DNA of 64,000 bases from Deltaproteobacteria bacterium (GCA_020632715.1 JACKFA010000001.1:1302001-1366000); one strand, 5' to 3'; numbered from the stretch's first letter, positions 30,758-39,456 are shown. The notes: generated from the letters alone by a model not told the origin. Program-made: numbers and translations.

Positions 30758-31119
30758 TCCGCGTCCGGCTTCAGGGCCTCCGAGCGACGCCGATGAAGCC
30801 GGTCGAACGCGACCACGTGCCCGCCCGGGCGCGCGCCGCGGGCCATCTCGGCCAGGGCGCGCGCGGGCTCGGCGACGGACTGGAGGACGCGCTCGGTGCG
30901 GACGAGGTCGAAGGCGCCGTCGGCGAAGGGCAGGGCCTCGGCGGCGCCGTGGTGGAGCTCGACGGGGAGCCCGGCGGCCGCGGCGCGGCGACGCGCCTCG
31001 AGGAGCGCGATGTCGCTGTGGTCGACGAGCCTGTCGACGCCATCGAGGAAGCGTGAGAGCTCGGCGGCGGCGGCCGCCTGATCGGAGCGCTGGAAGCTCG
31101 TGAGCAGATCCGTGGACAT
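30712..31119 (-). pseudogene. Decayed class I SAM methyltransferase
   Basis: 135 residues remain. The start (MSTDLLTSFQRSDQ) and the post-I to motif III region (LEARRRAAAAGLPVELHHG, then EALPFADGAFDLVRTERVLQ and PGGHVVAFD) match UbiE/COQ5-like methyltransferases. The SAM-binding GxGxG motif expected between residues 31 and 38 is absent, as if roughly 40-50 residues were removed in frame. The C-terminal third is also lost and replaced by an Arg-rich end overlapping padR. Family members of this type are about 260-280 residues, so this is almost surely non-catalytic. A moonlighting or regulatory role cannot be excluded. Confidence 0.65.
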
Positions 31120-31295
31120 CGCGGCTCCAGGCTGGAGATTTGCAGCGCGGGGCGTGACGACCCGATGAACGCGCGGCCGGAAGCCGGCGAGCCGGCGGGC
31201 GCCGAGACCTGCGCGGGCGCTCGCGGCGCCGGGGCGCGCCTTGACGCCGCGGGGCGCCGGGGGGAAAACCAGATCTCCGACGGGGGAGACAGCGC

Positions 31296-32921
31296 TTGAA
31301 CGTCACGATCGAAGAGCTGACGCCGTTCGACCGGAGCGCCCAGTGGCGCCTCCACCACGCCTATTGGGCGCAGCGCGGCGTCGACGCCTGGAAGAGCGGC
31401 GAGGTCCCGCACCTCTCGACCTCGAACTACGCGACGGCCGGGCAGCACGCCCGCCTCTTCGCGGCGACCGTCGAGGACCTCGTCGCGCGCGGCGCGCTCG
31501 GCGCGGACGACCTCGTGTGGATGCTCGAGGGCGGCTGCGGCAACGGGCGCTTCGCGGTGAACTTCCTGCGCGCGCTCGAGCTCCACGACGAGGCGCTCTT
31601 CCGGCGCACGCGCTACCTGATGAGCGACTACTCCGAGAAGAACCTCGGGGAGGTGGTCGCGCAGCCGCACGTGAAGCCGTGGATCGAGCGCGGCGCGATC
31701 GTCCCGGCGATCTACGACATGCGCGATCCGCAGCGCGTACGGCTCCGGGACGGCGGGGCGCTCACGCACCCGCTCGCGTTCTTCGTGTCGAGCTACGTGA
31801 GCTGCGTCTTGCCGATGAAGCACCTCCAGCGCCGCGGCGACGGCTCGTGGCACGAGCTGATGGTCGCGATCCGCGCCGACGTGGACGTCGCCGATGGCGC
31901 GAGCGAGCGCTTCCTCGCGGACCTCGAGGCGGACGCCACGCGCTACAACCTCTTGAAGAACCTCGAGCTCCACTTCGACTGGGGCGAGGTCGATCTCGAC
32001 ACGCTCTTCGAGGGCGAGATGCACGCCGGCGTCGTGCGCGCCATCCTCGGCGACGCCGAGGAGCTCACGGTCGGCTACCCGTACGGCTTCTTCGACTTCC
32101 TGCGCGACGTGCAGCCGCTCCTGCTCGACGGGGGCGTCGTGCTCACGAACGACTACGGCAGCGTGTCGCGGGAGAAGCTGCTCGGGCGCCTCGAGCGGCG
32201 CCCGCAGATGTACGGCAACAGCCTCGCGCAGGACATCAACTTCGCGGTGTACGACGGGCTCTCGCCCGTGACCGGCTGGGACGTGCTGCGGTCCCACTCC
32301 GAGCTCGACTCGGTCCACGCGGCGGCGGTCTGCGCGAAGGGCTTCGGGCCGCGGGCGCGCGAGGTCTTCGCGGCGGAGTACGAGCGGCGGCGCCCCTCGG
32401 ACGACCTCCTCGACTACGCGGCGGCGGCGCGGGGCTACGTGCAGAAGAAGGACTTCAGCCGGGCGCTGCGCTTCTTCCTGCGCTGCATCGAGCTCGATCC
32501 GGACGACCCCGAGCTGCGCTACCGCGCGGGCGAGGTCGCGCTCGACGCCGGCCACTACGCGGTGGCGGTGGACGAGCTCCTCCGCGGCTTCGACCTCGAC
32601 GTGGCGATGGCGTGGGACTTCGACTTCCAGCTCGGGCGCGCCTACACGCTCCTCGGGGAGCACGACAAGGCGCTCGACTGGTACGGGCGGTCGCTCGCGC
32701 GCGAGGACCACCCGGTGACGCTCACGAACATCGGCGTCCTGCACGCGCACGGCGGGCGCTTCGCGGAGGCGCACCGGCACTACACGCGGGCGCTCGCGCT
32801 CGACCCGCACTACGAGCGCGCGCGGGACCGGCTCGCGACGCTGAAGGACCTCGTCTGGGAGGAGGCCGTCAAGGGGTTCGAGGCGGCGGCGGGCGCGCCG
32901 AGCGCGGCGTCGAAGGGCTGA
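31296..32921 (+). CDS. SAM-methyltransferase-like protein with C-terminal TPR repeats
   Basis: 541 residues, TTG start with GGGGGAG upstream. Residues about 70-330 look like a class I methyltransferase of the MidA/SAM_MT_28-like group: motif-I-like LEGGCGNGRFAVNFL (about 73-87), an acidic YLMSDYSEKNL strand, and later VGYPYGFFDFLRDV and VLTNDYGSV. From about 370 to the end there are three to four TPR units (YVQKKDFSRALRFFLRCIEL, AYTLLGEHDKALDWYGRSL, VLHAHGGRFAEAHRHYTRAL). The target is unknown. The gene is followed after 3 nt by a glycosyltransferase, suggesting joint work on a glycan or glycoprotein. Confidence 0.7.
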   Translation: MNVTIEELTPFDRSAQWRLHHAYWAQRGVDAWKSGEVPHLSTSNYATAGQHARLFAATVEDLVARGALGADDLVWMLEGGCGNGRFAVNFLRALELHDEALFRRTRYLMSDYSEKNLGEVVAQPHVKPWIERGAIVPAIYDMRDPQRVRLRDGGALTHPLAFFVSSYVSCVLPMKHLQRRGDGSWHELMVAIRADVDVADGASERFLADLEADATRYNLLKNLELHFDWGEVDLDTLFEGEMHAGVVRAILGDAEELTVGYPYGFFDFLRDVQPLLLDGGVVLTNDYGSVSREKLLGRLERRPQMYGNSLAQDINFAVYDGLSPVTGWDVLRSHSELDSVHAAAVCAKGFGPRAREVFAAEYERRRPSDDLLDYAAAARGYVQKKDFSRALRFFLRCIELDPDDPELRYRAGEVALDAGHYAVAVDELLRGFDLDVAMAWDFDFQLGRAYTLLGEHDKALDWYGRSLAREDHPVTLTNIGVLHAHGGRFAEAHRHYTRALALDPHYERARDRLATLKDLVWEEAVKGFEAAAGAPSAASKG

Positions 32922-32924
32922 GCG

Positions 32925-34454
32925 GTGGGGGCGACGCCGGAGATCTCGGTCATCGCGCCGTCGTACGGGGATCGCGAGCAGCTCGGCGCGCTCCTCGCGA
33001 GCCTCGCGCGGCAGACGCTCGCGCCCGAGCGCTTCGAGACGCTCGTCGTGGACGACGGGAACGAGCCGCCGCTGTCGCTCGACGGGCTCGAGACGCCGGC
33101 GGGGACACAGCTCATCCGGCAGCGGCACGCGGGGCCGGCGGCGGCGCGGAACATGGCGCTCCGGCGGGCGCGGGGGCGGGTGCTGGTGTTCGTGAACGCC
33201 GACGGGGCGCTCGCGGACGACGCGCTCGCGCGGCACCTCGCCCACCACGAAGGCGGCGGCGGGGCGCGCGCGGTGCTCGGGCGCTTCGACTTCCTGCCGC
33301 GGCACCGGACGCCGCTCGTGGAGGTGGCGGAGCGGGCGGGGGTGCTCTTCCCGTACCCGCGGCTCACGCCGGGGGAGGGGCAGCCGTTCTGGGCGTTCTG
33401 GACGGGCAACCTGAGCGCCACGGCGGCGGCGGTGCGCGAGGCGGGCGGGTTCGACGAGGGGTTCCCGCGGGCGGTCTGGGAGGACGTGGAGCTCGGGTAC
33501 CGGCTCGCGCGGGCGGGGGTGCCGCTCGTGTACGACGACGGGATCGGGTGCGACCACGACCACGCGCTGACGCTGGCTGGGTGGGAGCGGCACGCGGAGT
33601 GGTTCGGGCACGAGTGGGTGCGCTTCTCGCGGAAGCACGGGGGGGCGACGTTCCCGATCCTGGCCGGCGCGGACGAGCCGACCGAGGCGTTCGCGTGGCA
33701 GTGCATGGCGGGGCTCCTGCACGAGCACGACGCGCACGAGGCGCGGCGGCAGGCGCTCGGGGCCGCGCTCGACGGGCTCGCGGCGCGGGTCGCGGCGGAG
33801 CCGGGGCGGCGGGAGGCGCTGCTCGCGGAGGACGCGGCGCGGGTGGACGGCCTCTTCGTGGCGGTGAACACGGTGGCGCGGATGCGCGGGATCGTGGGCG
33901 CGATCCAGGGGCTCGATCCGGAGGCGATGGCGGCGCGGGCGGCGCGGCTCGCGCGGCCGGCGGTGGTGCACACGGTGGCGCAGCCGCGGGACCTCGAGGC
34001 CGTGCCGCGCTTGCTCGACGTGGTGGGGGACCGCGCGGACCTCGTGGTGGCCAGCGCCATCTACCTGTCGCCCGGTCAGCTGCCGGACGACAGGCGCCTC
34101 AGGGCGATCCGGGTCCCGTCGGCGCGCTCGCCGCGGGAGGCGTGGGGTCCGGTGCTCGCGGCGACCGAGGCGGACGCGCTCATCTTCGTCGAGGGGGCGC
34201 CGCTGCCGACGGCGTCGGCGGTGCGGGCGCTGGCGCGCTTCCTCGGCGTGTCGCCGTGGGTCGGGGCGATCGGGCTCGCGGAGCCGCAGGGGCTCGCGCA
34301 CACGAGCGGCAAGATCGTGCCGGCCGCGCCGCGCTACGTCGTGGCGACCACGCGCGAGGTGCTCGAGCGCGACCCGGGCGGGGAGGGGTCGTTCCTCGAC
34401 CGGCTGCCGCAGCGCGCGCTCGCGCAGGTGGCGCTGACGCTCGCGGGCGGGTAG
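32925..34454 (+). CDS. Family 2 glycosyltransferase with degenerate second half
   Basis: 509 residues, GTG start 3 nt after the preceding stop. The N-terminal GT-A fold has SVIAPSYGDREQLGALLASL, a VDDGNEPP acidic motif, a variant of the DxD region (VNADGAL), and GFDEGFPRAVWEDVELGYRL, the ED motif typical of GT2 enzymes. Residues about 345-509 repeat the GT2 pattern weakly (ADALIFVEGAPLPTASAVRAL, WVGAIGLAEPQGLAH) without catalytic acids, like a duplicated and decayed GT domain. It transfers an unknown sugar, probably to a cell-surface glycan. It forms an operon with the methyltransferase-TPR gene. Confidence 0.82.
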   Translation: MGATPEISVIAPSYGDREQLGALLASLARQTLAPERFETLVVDDGNEPPLSLDGLETPAGTQLIRQRHAGPAAARNMALRRARGRVLVFVNADGALADDALARHLAHHEGGGGARAVLGRFDFLPRHRTPLVEVAERAGVLFPYPRLTPGEGQPFWAFWTGNLSATAAAVREAGGFDEGFPRAVWEDVELGYRLARAGVPLVYDDGIGCDHDHALTLAGWERHAEWFGHEWVRFSRKHGGATFPILAGADEPTEAFAWQCMAGLLHEHDAHEARRQALGAALDGLAARVAAEPGRREALLAEDAARVDGLFVAVNTVARMRGIVGAIQGLDPEAMAARAARLARPAVVHTVAQPRDLEAVPRLLDVVGDRADLVVASAIYLSPGQLPDDRRLRAIRVPSARSPREAWGPVLAATEADALIFVEGAPLPTASAVRALARFLGVSPWVGAIGLAEPQGLAHTSGKIVPAAPRYVVATTREVLERDPGGEGSFLDRLPQRALAQVALTLAGG

Positions 34455-34470
34455 CGCGGGGCGGGCTCGT

Positions 34471-34498
34471 TGCTCCGTGCTCCGTGCTCCGTGCTCCG
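34471..34498 (+). repeat. Heptanucleotide microsatellite
   Basis: TGCTCCG is repeated four times in tandem between the glycosyltransferase and the IS insertion site. Confidence 0.8.
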
Positions 34499-34617
34499 CG
34501 CTCGGCGTGGCTCGTGACCTCGTGGAACGTGACCACGGAGACACGGAGAAACTATGAGGGCCTTCCCGCCCAGGAGGTAGCCTACGGGCTCAACTTCAAC
34601 CGAGCGGAGGTTCCCTG

Positions 34618-35763
34618 ATGGACGAGAAGACCGTGGACATGCTTAGCGCGAACCCGAACACGCTGTACATCGGCGGGGATCTCGGTTCGGTGGAGTGGAA
34701 GCTCGCCGCGACGACGCGTTCCTCGAGCAGTCAGAAGGTGTCGGAGACTTCCGTCGCGGCGTTCGATCTGGAAGCGCTGTGTGCCTGGGTGGACGAGTTG
34801 CGCCAGAGGTTCGGCCTCGGTTCCCATAGCCCAGTGGTGGTGTGTCACGAGGCCGGGCGGGAAGGCTTCTCCGTCTACCGCGCGCTGATGAGGTGCGGGA
34901 TCACGTGTCTGATCGTCGACCCGGCGAGCATCGAGGTCAACGCGCGCAAGAAGCGCGCAAAGACGGATCGGCTCGACGCGCGGATGCTGCTGAGGAAGCT
35001 GCGATCGTACATGACAGACCGTGACGTGTTCCAGGTCATCCGCGTGCCGTCGGAGGAGGTCGAGGACCAGCGCCGTCCCTCGCGCGAGTACGATCGTCTC
35101 GTCCATGAGCGGACACAGCACTGTACTCGCATCAACAGCCTGCTCGCGCTGCACGGCATTGCGCTGCCGTTCGGCGAGCACTTCGTGAGTATGCTGAAGG
35201 ATGCTCGGACGCCGACCGGGGAGCCGCTGGGGAAGAACCTTCAGGCTGAGATCCTGCGGGAGTTGGAGCGCATGGAGCTGGTCGAACACCAGATCGCGGA
35301 GATTCAGAAGGACCTCAAGCGCGCGGTCGAGGCTGCGAAGACGAAGGTCGACGTGCAGGGAGCCAAGCTCGGTGAGCTGGTCGGGATCGGTCCGGTGACG
35401 GCGATGACGTTGCCGCGTGAGTTCCTCTGGCGGGACTTCCAGAATCGTGGCGAGGTCGGTGCGGCGGCGGGGTTGACCGGAACCCCGCATGTGACCGGCA
35501 CGAGCACGGACATCGAGCAGGGCATCTCGAAGGCCGGCAACAAGCGGGTCCGAACCTTGATGATAGAGATCGCCTGGAACTGGGTGAGACTCCAACCGGA
35601 GAGCACGATCACGTTGTGGTTCCGCTCGCGACAGGATGGCACGGCCAGGACGCGGCGGAAGACGATCGTGGGCGTCGCTCGAAAGCTGCTCATCGCTCTG
35701 TGGAGGTACGTGACTCAAGACATTGCCCCTGAGGGAGCGCGCTTCCGGGCCGCTTCCGCCTGA
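34618..35763 (+). CDS. IS110/IS1111-family transposase (DEDD recombinase)
   Basis: 381 residues. The N-terminal RuvC-like DEDD domain has D in YIGGDLGSVEW, E in CHEAGREG and the DxxD pair in KTDRLDARML. The C-terminal Transposase_20 domain has LVGIGPVTAMTL, GLTGTPHVTGTS and GISKAGNKRVRTLMIEIAW. The nucleophilic Ser that normally precedes Gly in this domain (xSG) appears to be Thr (VTG), with a Ser two residues later; activity is therefore uncertain. GGAGG precedes the ATG. Enzymes of this family are guided by an RNA made from the element's own non-coding end. Confidence 0.93.
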   Translation: MDEKTVDMLSANPNTLYIGGDLGSVEWKLAATTRSSSSQKVSETSVAAFDLEALCAWVDELRQRFGLGSHSPVVVCHEAGREGFSVYRALMRCGITCLIVDPASIEVNARKKRAKTDRLDARMLLRKLRSYMTDRDVFQVIRVPSEEVEDQRRPSREYDRLVHERTQHCTRINSLLALHGIALPFGEHFVSMLKDARTPTGEPLGKNLQAEILRELERMELVEHQIAEIQKDLKRAVEAAKTKVDVQGAKLGELVGIGPVTAMTLPREFLWRDFQNRGEVGAAAGLTGTPHVTGTSTDIEQGISKAGNKRVRTLMIEIAWNWVRLQPESTITLWFRSRQDGTARTRRKTIVGVARKLLIALWRYVTQDIAPEGARFRAASA

Positions 35764-36043
35764 ACACGACCGGCTCGTTCGGTCGTGGTCGAGCTGGTGG
35801 AAGCCGCACGATCCGTGTCTGGGTCCTCGGACCGTTATCAGAGAAGGTGCGCTTCCCCCGGTTCGGCGCCAACAGCGTTCGCGCGAAGAGTTCTCGTGGT
35901 GTCACCCTTCAGGGTGCACGGATAGGAGGCGGTGATGAGCTCGCTCAATCACACCCCACGCGCCGACCAGCTCACGGCCATAACCGACTGAGTCTTAAGA
36001 CAAAAATAGACGACCGTTCCTCTTGACGAGGAAGGACCCATAG
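35764..36043 (+). ncRNA. Candidate bridge RNA region in the IS right end
   Basis: The 280-nt non-coding tail holds several stem-loops: CACGACCGG...TTCGGTCGTG (about 35765-35788), GGGTCCTCGGACC (about 35821-35833) and CACCCTTCAGGGTG (35903-35916). TCCGTGTCT (35812-35820) is the exact complement of AGACACGGA in the insertion target. IS110-family elements are known to encode a structured bridge RNA whose loops pair with target and donor; in IS1111-type elements it lies in the long right end. The exact ends and strand of the RNA are not resolved. Confidence 0.4.
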
Positions 36044-36541
36044 GAGACACGGAGGGGGCTCGGGAGGGCGCGCGTTCTCGGGCCGTCGTCTGCGACCTTC
36101 GCTGCTTCGGGAGGGAAGGCGGGAAGGGAGTCAGTCGGGTGGCCGACGACGCTCTTCGCTGGCTCGGGCGCGGACCACGGAGGCGCGGAGGCACGGAGGG
36201 TTCAGTGGTTCTCGGGGGACCGCCTCCCGCGCACGCTCTTCGGGGCGCGCGGGGCTCGAGAGGAGGGCACGGAGGGGCTCAGGGGCCTCGGGGCCCGCCT
36301 CCCCTCCTCCTCCGTGGAGACGCGCACGGGACCGCGAGCGGCACGGCGGACTACTCGCCGCCCAGGACCATCCGTGTCTCCGTGGTCACGTTCCACGTGG
36401 TCACGTACTGCGCCGGGCACCCGCGAGCCCGCCGCGAAGCCGGCCGAGGGCCCAGGCGCCGCCGCTCCCGGGTCTCGCGCGGTGGCTCGGGGTCGCCCGT
36501 GAACGGCGTTCACGGGCGACTCGAGTCCATCCTCGATCAGG
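36044..36541. repeat. Gene-free repeat-bearing gap between the IS and cargo gene 2
   Basis: No convincing gene. The gap holds the right part of the split repeat (36044-36057), a degenerate direct copy (ACCACGGAGGCGCGGAGG around 36174-36191) and an inverted copy (TCCGTGTCTCCGTGGTCACG, 36371-36390). GTGAACGGCGTTCAC (36499-36513) is a perfect short palindrome 29 nt downstream of the cargo-2 stop; a similar GTGAACGGCGTTCACGTGG occurs at 56508-56526. It may act as a termination hairpin. Confidence 0.6.
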
Positions 36542-39376
36542 CTACCAGGGCGGCTCGCCGAAGAACTCGCGGGCGTCGTTCATCGCGCTGCCGACGGTCT
36601 CGCGGGCCGAGGTGTAGCCGTTCGACAGCGTCGTCGCCGCCGTCGAGATGCCCTCGCGCGCCGACTTGTACGCCGCCGTCGCCGTCTCCACGACCTGCTT
36701 CCGCGTCGACTGGTACTGCTTCTGCGCCGCCGCGTACGCCTCGCTCGCGCCCGCCCTCACGTCGTCCATGCCGAGCTTGCCGTCGCCCGTCCGGTCGAGC
36801 GCCTTGTGCGCCGTCTTCGCGATCTCGCTCGCCTGCTTCCGCGCCGCCTCGAGCGCCGCCGACGCCCGCCGCTTCTGCTCGGCCGCCCACGCCGCCGCGC
36901 GCTGCCGCGCCCGCTCCGCCGCCGCCGCAGCCTGCTGCGCCGCCATCTTCGCGTCCGCCGCGTCGACCTTGCCGTCCTTGTTCACGTCCGCCGCGTCGAA
37001 GACCGCCTTCCGGGCCGCGTCCGCCGCCTTCACCGCGCGGTCGTAGCCCTCCTCGATCGTCTTCTGCGCCGCCTTCGCCGTCTCCTGGATGGCCGTGCCC
37101 GCCTGCTGCGCGCCCGCGATCGCGTCGCCGATGCCGAGCTTGCCGTCGCCATCCCGATCGAGCGTCTTGTGCGCCGAGTCGATCGCCGCGCCGACCGCCT
37201 TCTTCCCGGAGTCGTACATCTCGCCCGCGCGCTTCGCGCCGGCGTCGTACATCTCGCCCGCGCGCTTCACGCCCGCGCCGACCATCTCCGAGCCGGCCTT
37301 GTAGGCGTCCTTCGCCGCGTTGTAGCCGCGGTCGACCATCTTGCCGCCCGCCGCCGCGAGCTCCTTCCCGGCGATGACCGCGTCGTCGATGCCGAGCTTC
37401 CCGTCACCGCTCCGGTCCGCCATCTTGTGGGCGGCCTCCGCGGCCTTCTTCACGTCGTCGAGGCGGTCCTTGCCCCACGCCATCGCGTCGTCGTAGGCCT
37501 GCCCCGCGCGCTTCGTCGCCGCGTCGATGCTCGCGTCGACCGCCTTCACGGCCTTGTCGTACGCCGCCCCCGCGTCCGCGAGCGAGAGCTTCCCGTCGCC
37601 GTCGACGTCCACCGCGTCGTGCGCCGACTTCAGCATCTCCTTGCCCATCTTCACGGCGCCGTCGACGAGCTCCTCGCCGCGCTTGTAGGCCGACTTCCCG
37701 GCCTCCGACACCGCCTTCCCGGCCGCGTCGAGGTGCGCCCCCATGTCCTTCCGGAGGTCGAACTTCCCGTCGCCGTCGCCGTCGAGCATCTTGATGCCGC
37801 CGCGGATCCCGCCCGCGACGGTCTCCGCACCCGACTTCATCGCGTTCGCGCCGTGCGTCGCCGCGTCGTTCAGCGAGAGCTTGCCGTCGTTGTCGGCGTC
37901 CGCCGCCGCGTACGCCCGCTTCGCCCCCTCGATGCCGATGTCGCGCGCCTTTTTCAGGAGCGCCGCGCCCAGCTCGTAGCTCTGCTTCAGGTCGATGACG
38001 ATCTTGCCGCCCGTCGACACGCCGTAGCCGAGCGCCGCGTAGGCCCGCGCGCCGATCACGAGCTTGCCGTCCTCCCAGAGGATGCCGCCCTCGATCCCCG
38101 CGCCGGCGCCGGCGAGCACGCCGACCCCGTACGTCCCGGAGACCGGCCCCACGTGCCCGTGGATGTCCGCCTTCGCCTCCGCGACCGCGCCGATGCCCGC
38201 CTGACCGACGAGCCCGACCTTGTCCTTCGTGAGGTACGCGCCGCCGCCCACGCCGGCCTTCGCCCACGCGTTCGCCTCGCCGTGCACCCCCGCGCCGACC
38301 GTCAGCGGGTCGGTCACGCCGTCGACCTTGAGCCCGGCGCTCTTCACGTCCGCGTCGGCCGAGACGCCGACCCCGATGCCGAGCCCCGCGGCCCCCGACG
38401 CCGACGCGCCGTCCTGGTTGATGCCGGCCTTCCCGGACGCGCCGATGTAGCCGTACGCGTTCGCCTTCGCCCCGGCCTCGGCCGAGCCGTACGCGCCCTC
38501 GGTCTTGCCCTTGATGCCGGCGTAGGCGTCCGCCCGCGCCCCGATCGCCCCCTGGGCGCTCGGGCCCTCGAGCTTCGCGAGCTTCTCGAGCGAGAGCTTC
38601 GACGTCTCGGTCTTCTTCAGATCGAGCCCGACGTCCCAGCCGCTCTTCACCTCGCTGGCGCTCCCGGCCTTCACGTCGTAGCCGGCGTAGGTGCCGTACG
38701 CGCCGGTCACCTCGGCCTTCGCGAGGCTCGGGATCTTCTTCAGATCCGGCTCTGGGATCCCCGTGATGTCGGAGAGCGAGACCTTCTTCGACTTCGCGTC
38801 CTCGTAGCCCTTCGACGGGTCCTTCGCGTCCTTCAGCTGCTTCGTGTCCGCCTTGCGGTCACCGAAGCCGACGCCGGTCCCGACGACGTTGCCGTAGGTG
38901 CCCCCGAGCACCTTGTTGCCGGACGCGTCGGTCTTGTAGTCCCCCTTCTTGTAGGAACCGTCCTTCGCGTCCTCGGTGTGCTTCTCGTAGCCGTAGGCGC
39001 CCTTGCCCTCGACGTCGTAGGTAGGCCTACCCAGGACCGTCGGCGGCGGCGCGCCCGGCACGACCGTCTGCCCGATGCCGGCCGGCACGGGCGGCGGGCC
39101 CGGCGGCGCGGCGGGCGGCGTCGAGCCCTCCGTCTTCTCCATCTGTACCGGCGCCGGCGTCAGGCTCCGCTCGTACTTGAGCCCGGCACCACCGTCCGGC
39201 GCGAGGCTCGAGGCGGCCGCGTCGTAGGACGCGCCCGCGAGGAAGTCGCGCGAGACCCCCGGGGTCGCGTAGCGACCGCCTTCACTCCCGCCGCCCGAAG
39301 ACGACGAGGTCGACGAGGGGGACTCTTCCGAACGCCGTTGAACGGCCGGACTCACCGTGGACGTGTCTGTGGCCAT
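36542..39376 (-). CDS. Cargo-like protein 2: VQxR leader, Gly/Ala-rich beta domain, EF-hand/helix repeats
   Basis: 944 residues. The leader has VQRR (12-15), a Ser-rich stretch, L-x-G-x-x-Y-x6-L-x-P (L46-P60) and PVQM (76-79), as in the genes at 19067 and 50430. Residues about 120-450 form a Gly/Ala/Tyr-rich repeated beta region (GVGVLAGAGAGIEGGILWED), resembling linkers found before polymorphic-toxin tips. Residues 470-940 hold seven calcium-loop-like motifs of the form D-x-[DNS]-x-DGK[LFV] (for example DADNDGKLSLND, DRDGDGKLGIGD, DVNKDGKVDAAD), each separated by 50-80 residues of Ala/Lys-rich amphipathic helix (GYDRAVKAADAARKAV). There is no Sec signal. Function is unknown; a calcium-dependent structural or membrane-active cargo is inferred. 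Confidence 0.7.
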   Translation of the reverse strand: MATDTSTVSPAVQRRSEESPSSTSSSSGGGSEGGRYATPGVSRDFLAGASYDAAASSLAPDGGAGLKYERSLTPAPVQMEKTEGSTPPAAPPGPPPVPAGIGQTVVPGAPPPTVLGRPTYDVEGKGAYGYEKHTEDAKDGSYKKGDYKTDASGNKVLGGTYGNVVGTGVGFGDRKADTKQLKDAKDPSKGYEDAKSKKVSLSDITGIPEPDLKKIPSLAKAEVTGAYGTYAGYDVKAGSASEVKSGWDVGLDLKKTETSKLSLEKLAKLEGPSAQGAIGARADAYAGIKGKTEGAYGSAEAGAKANAYGYIGASGKAGINQDGASASGAAGLGIGVGVSADADVKSAGLKVDGVTDPLTVGAGVHGEANAWAKAGVGGGAYLTKDKVGLVGQAGIGAVAEAKADIHGHVGPVSGTYGVGVLAGAGAGIEGGILWEDGKLVIGARAYAALGYGVSTGGKIVIDLKQSYELGAALLKKARDIGIEGAKRAYAAADADNDGKLSLNDAATHGANAMKSGAETVAGGIRGGIKMLDGDGDGKFDLRKDMGAHLDAAGKAVSEAGKSAYKRGEELVDGAVKMGKEMLKSAHDAVDVDGDGKLSLADAGAAYDKAVKAVDASIDAATKRAGQAYDDAMAWGKDRLDDVKKAAEAAHKMADRSGDGKLGIDDAVIAGKELAAAGGKMVDRGYNAAKDAYKAGSEMVGAGVKRAGEMYDAGAKRAGEMYDSGKKAVGAAIDSAHKTLDRDGDGKLGIGDAIAGAQQAGTAIQETAKAAQKTIEEGYDRAVKAADAARKAVFDAADVNKDGKVDAADAKMAAQQAAAAAERARQRAAAWAAEQKRRASAALEAARKQASEIAKTAHKALDRTGDGKLGMDDVRAGASEAYAAAQKQYQSTRKQVVETATAAYKSAREGISTAATTLSNGYTSARETVGSAMNDAREFFGEPPW

Positions 39377-39456
39377 GGTGTCGCACCAGTGCTAGTAAGA
39401 GGGACCCCCACCCGGATATGAGTTGGAATACTCAACATAAACTGGAGAGTCAAGCC
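39377..39456. promoter_or_regulatory. Divergent promoter region, cargo 2 / 157-aa gene
   Basis: An 80-bp gap between two start codons, clearly more AT-rich than its surroundings (GGAATACTCAACATAAACTGG). It must carry promoters for both directions. GTTG-GAATACT-CAAC (39422-39436) is a small inverted repeat that could be an operator. Confidence 0.4.

Larger units (their letters stand above)
34549..36043 (+). mobile_element. IS110-family (IS1111-like) insertion sequence
   Basis: The element is about 1,495 bp. The left flank ends in ...GACACGGAG and the right flank starts GAGACACGGAGG; joining them with one shared GAG regenerates a complete copy of the repeat family seen at 18306. Subterminal inverted repeats are visible: CTATGAGGGCCTTCC (34552-34566) against the complement of GAAGGACCCATAG (36031-36043). 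There is no target duplication beyond the shared GAG. The short left and long right non-coding ends, and inverted repeats slightly inside the end, fit the IS1111 group. GC content is visibly lower than in neighbouring genes, a sign of transfer. Confidence 0.88.

Noticed and set aside
35723..35935. Small open frame in the IS right end
   Set aside because: It overlaps stem-loops and the transposase end, has no ribosome site, and the region is better explained as non-coding IS RNA.
36139..37377. Ser/Arg/Pro-rich plus-strand frame spanning the repeat gap and the end of cargo gene 2
   Set aside because: Composition is a by-product of repeats and of the reverse strand of the Ala/Lys helices; no Shine-Dalgarno or domain.
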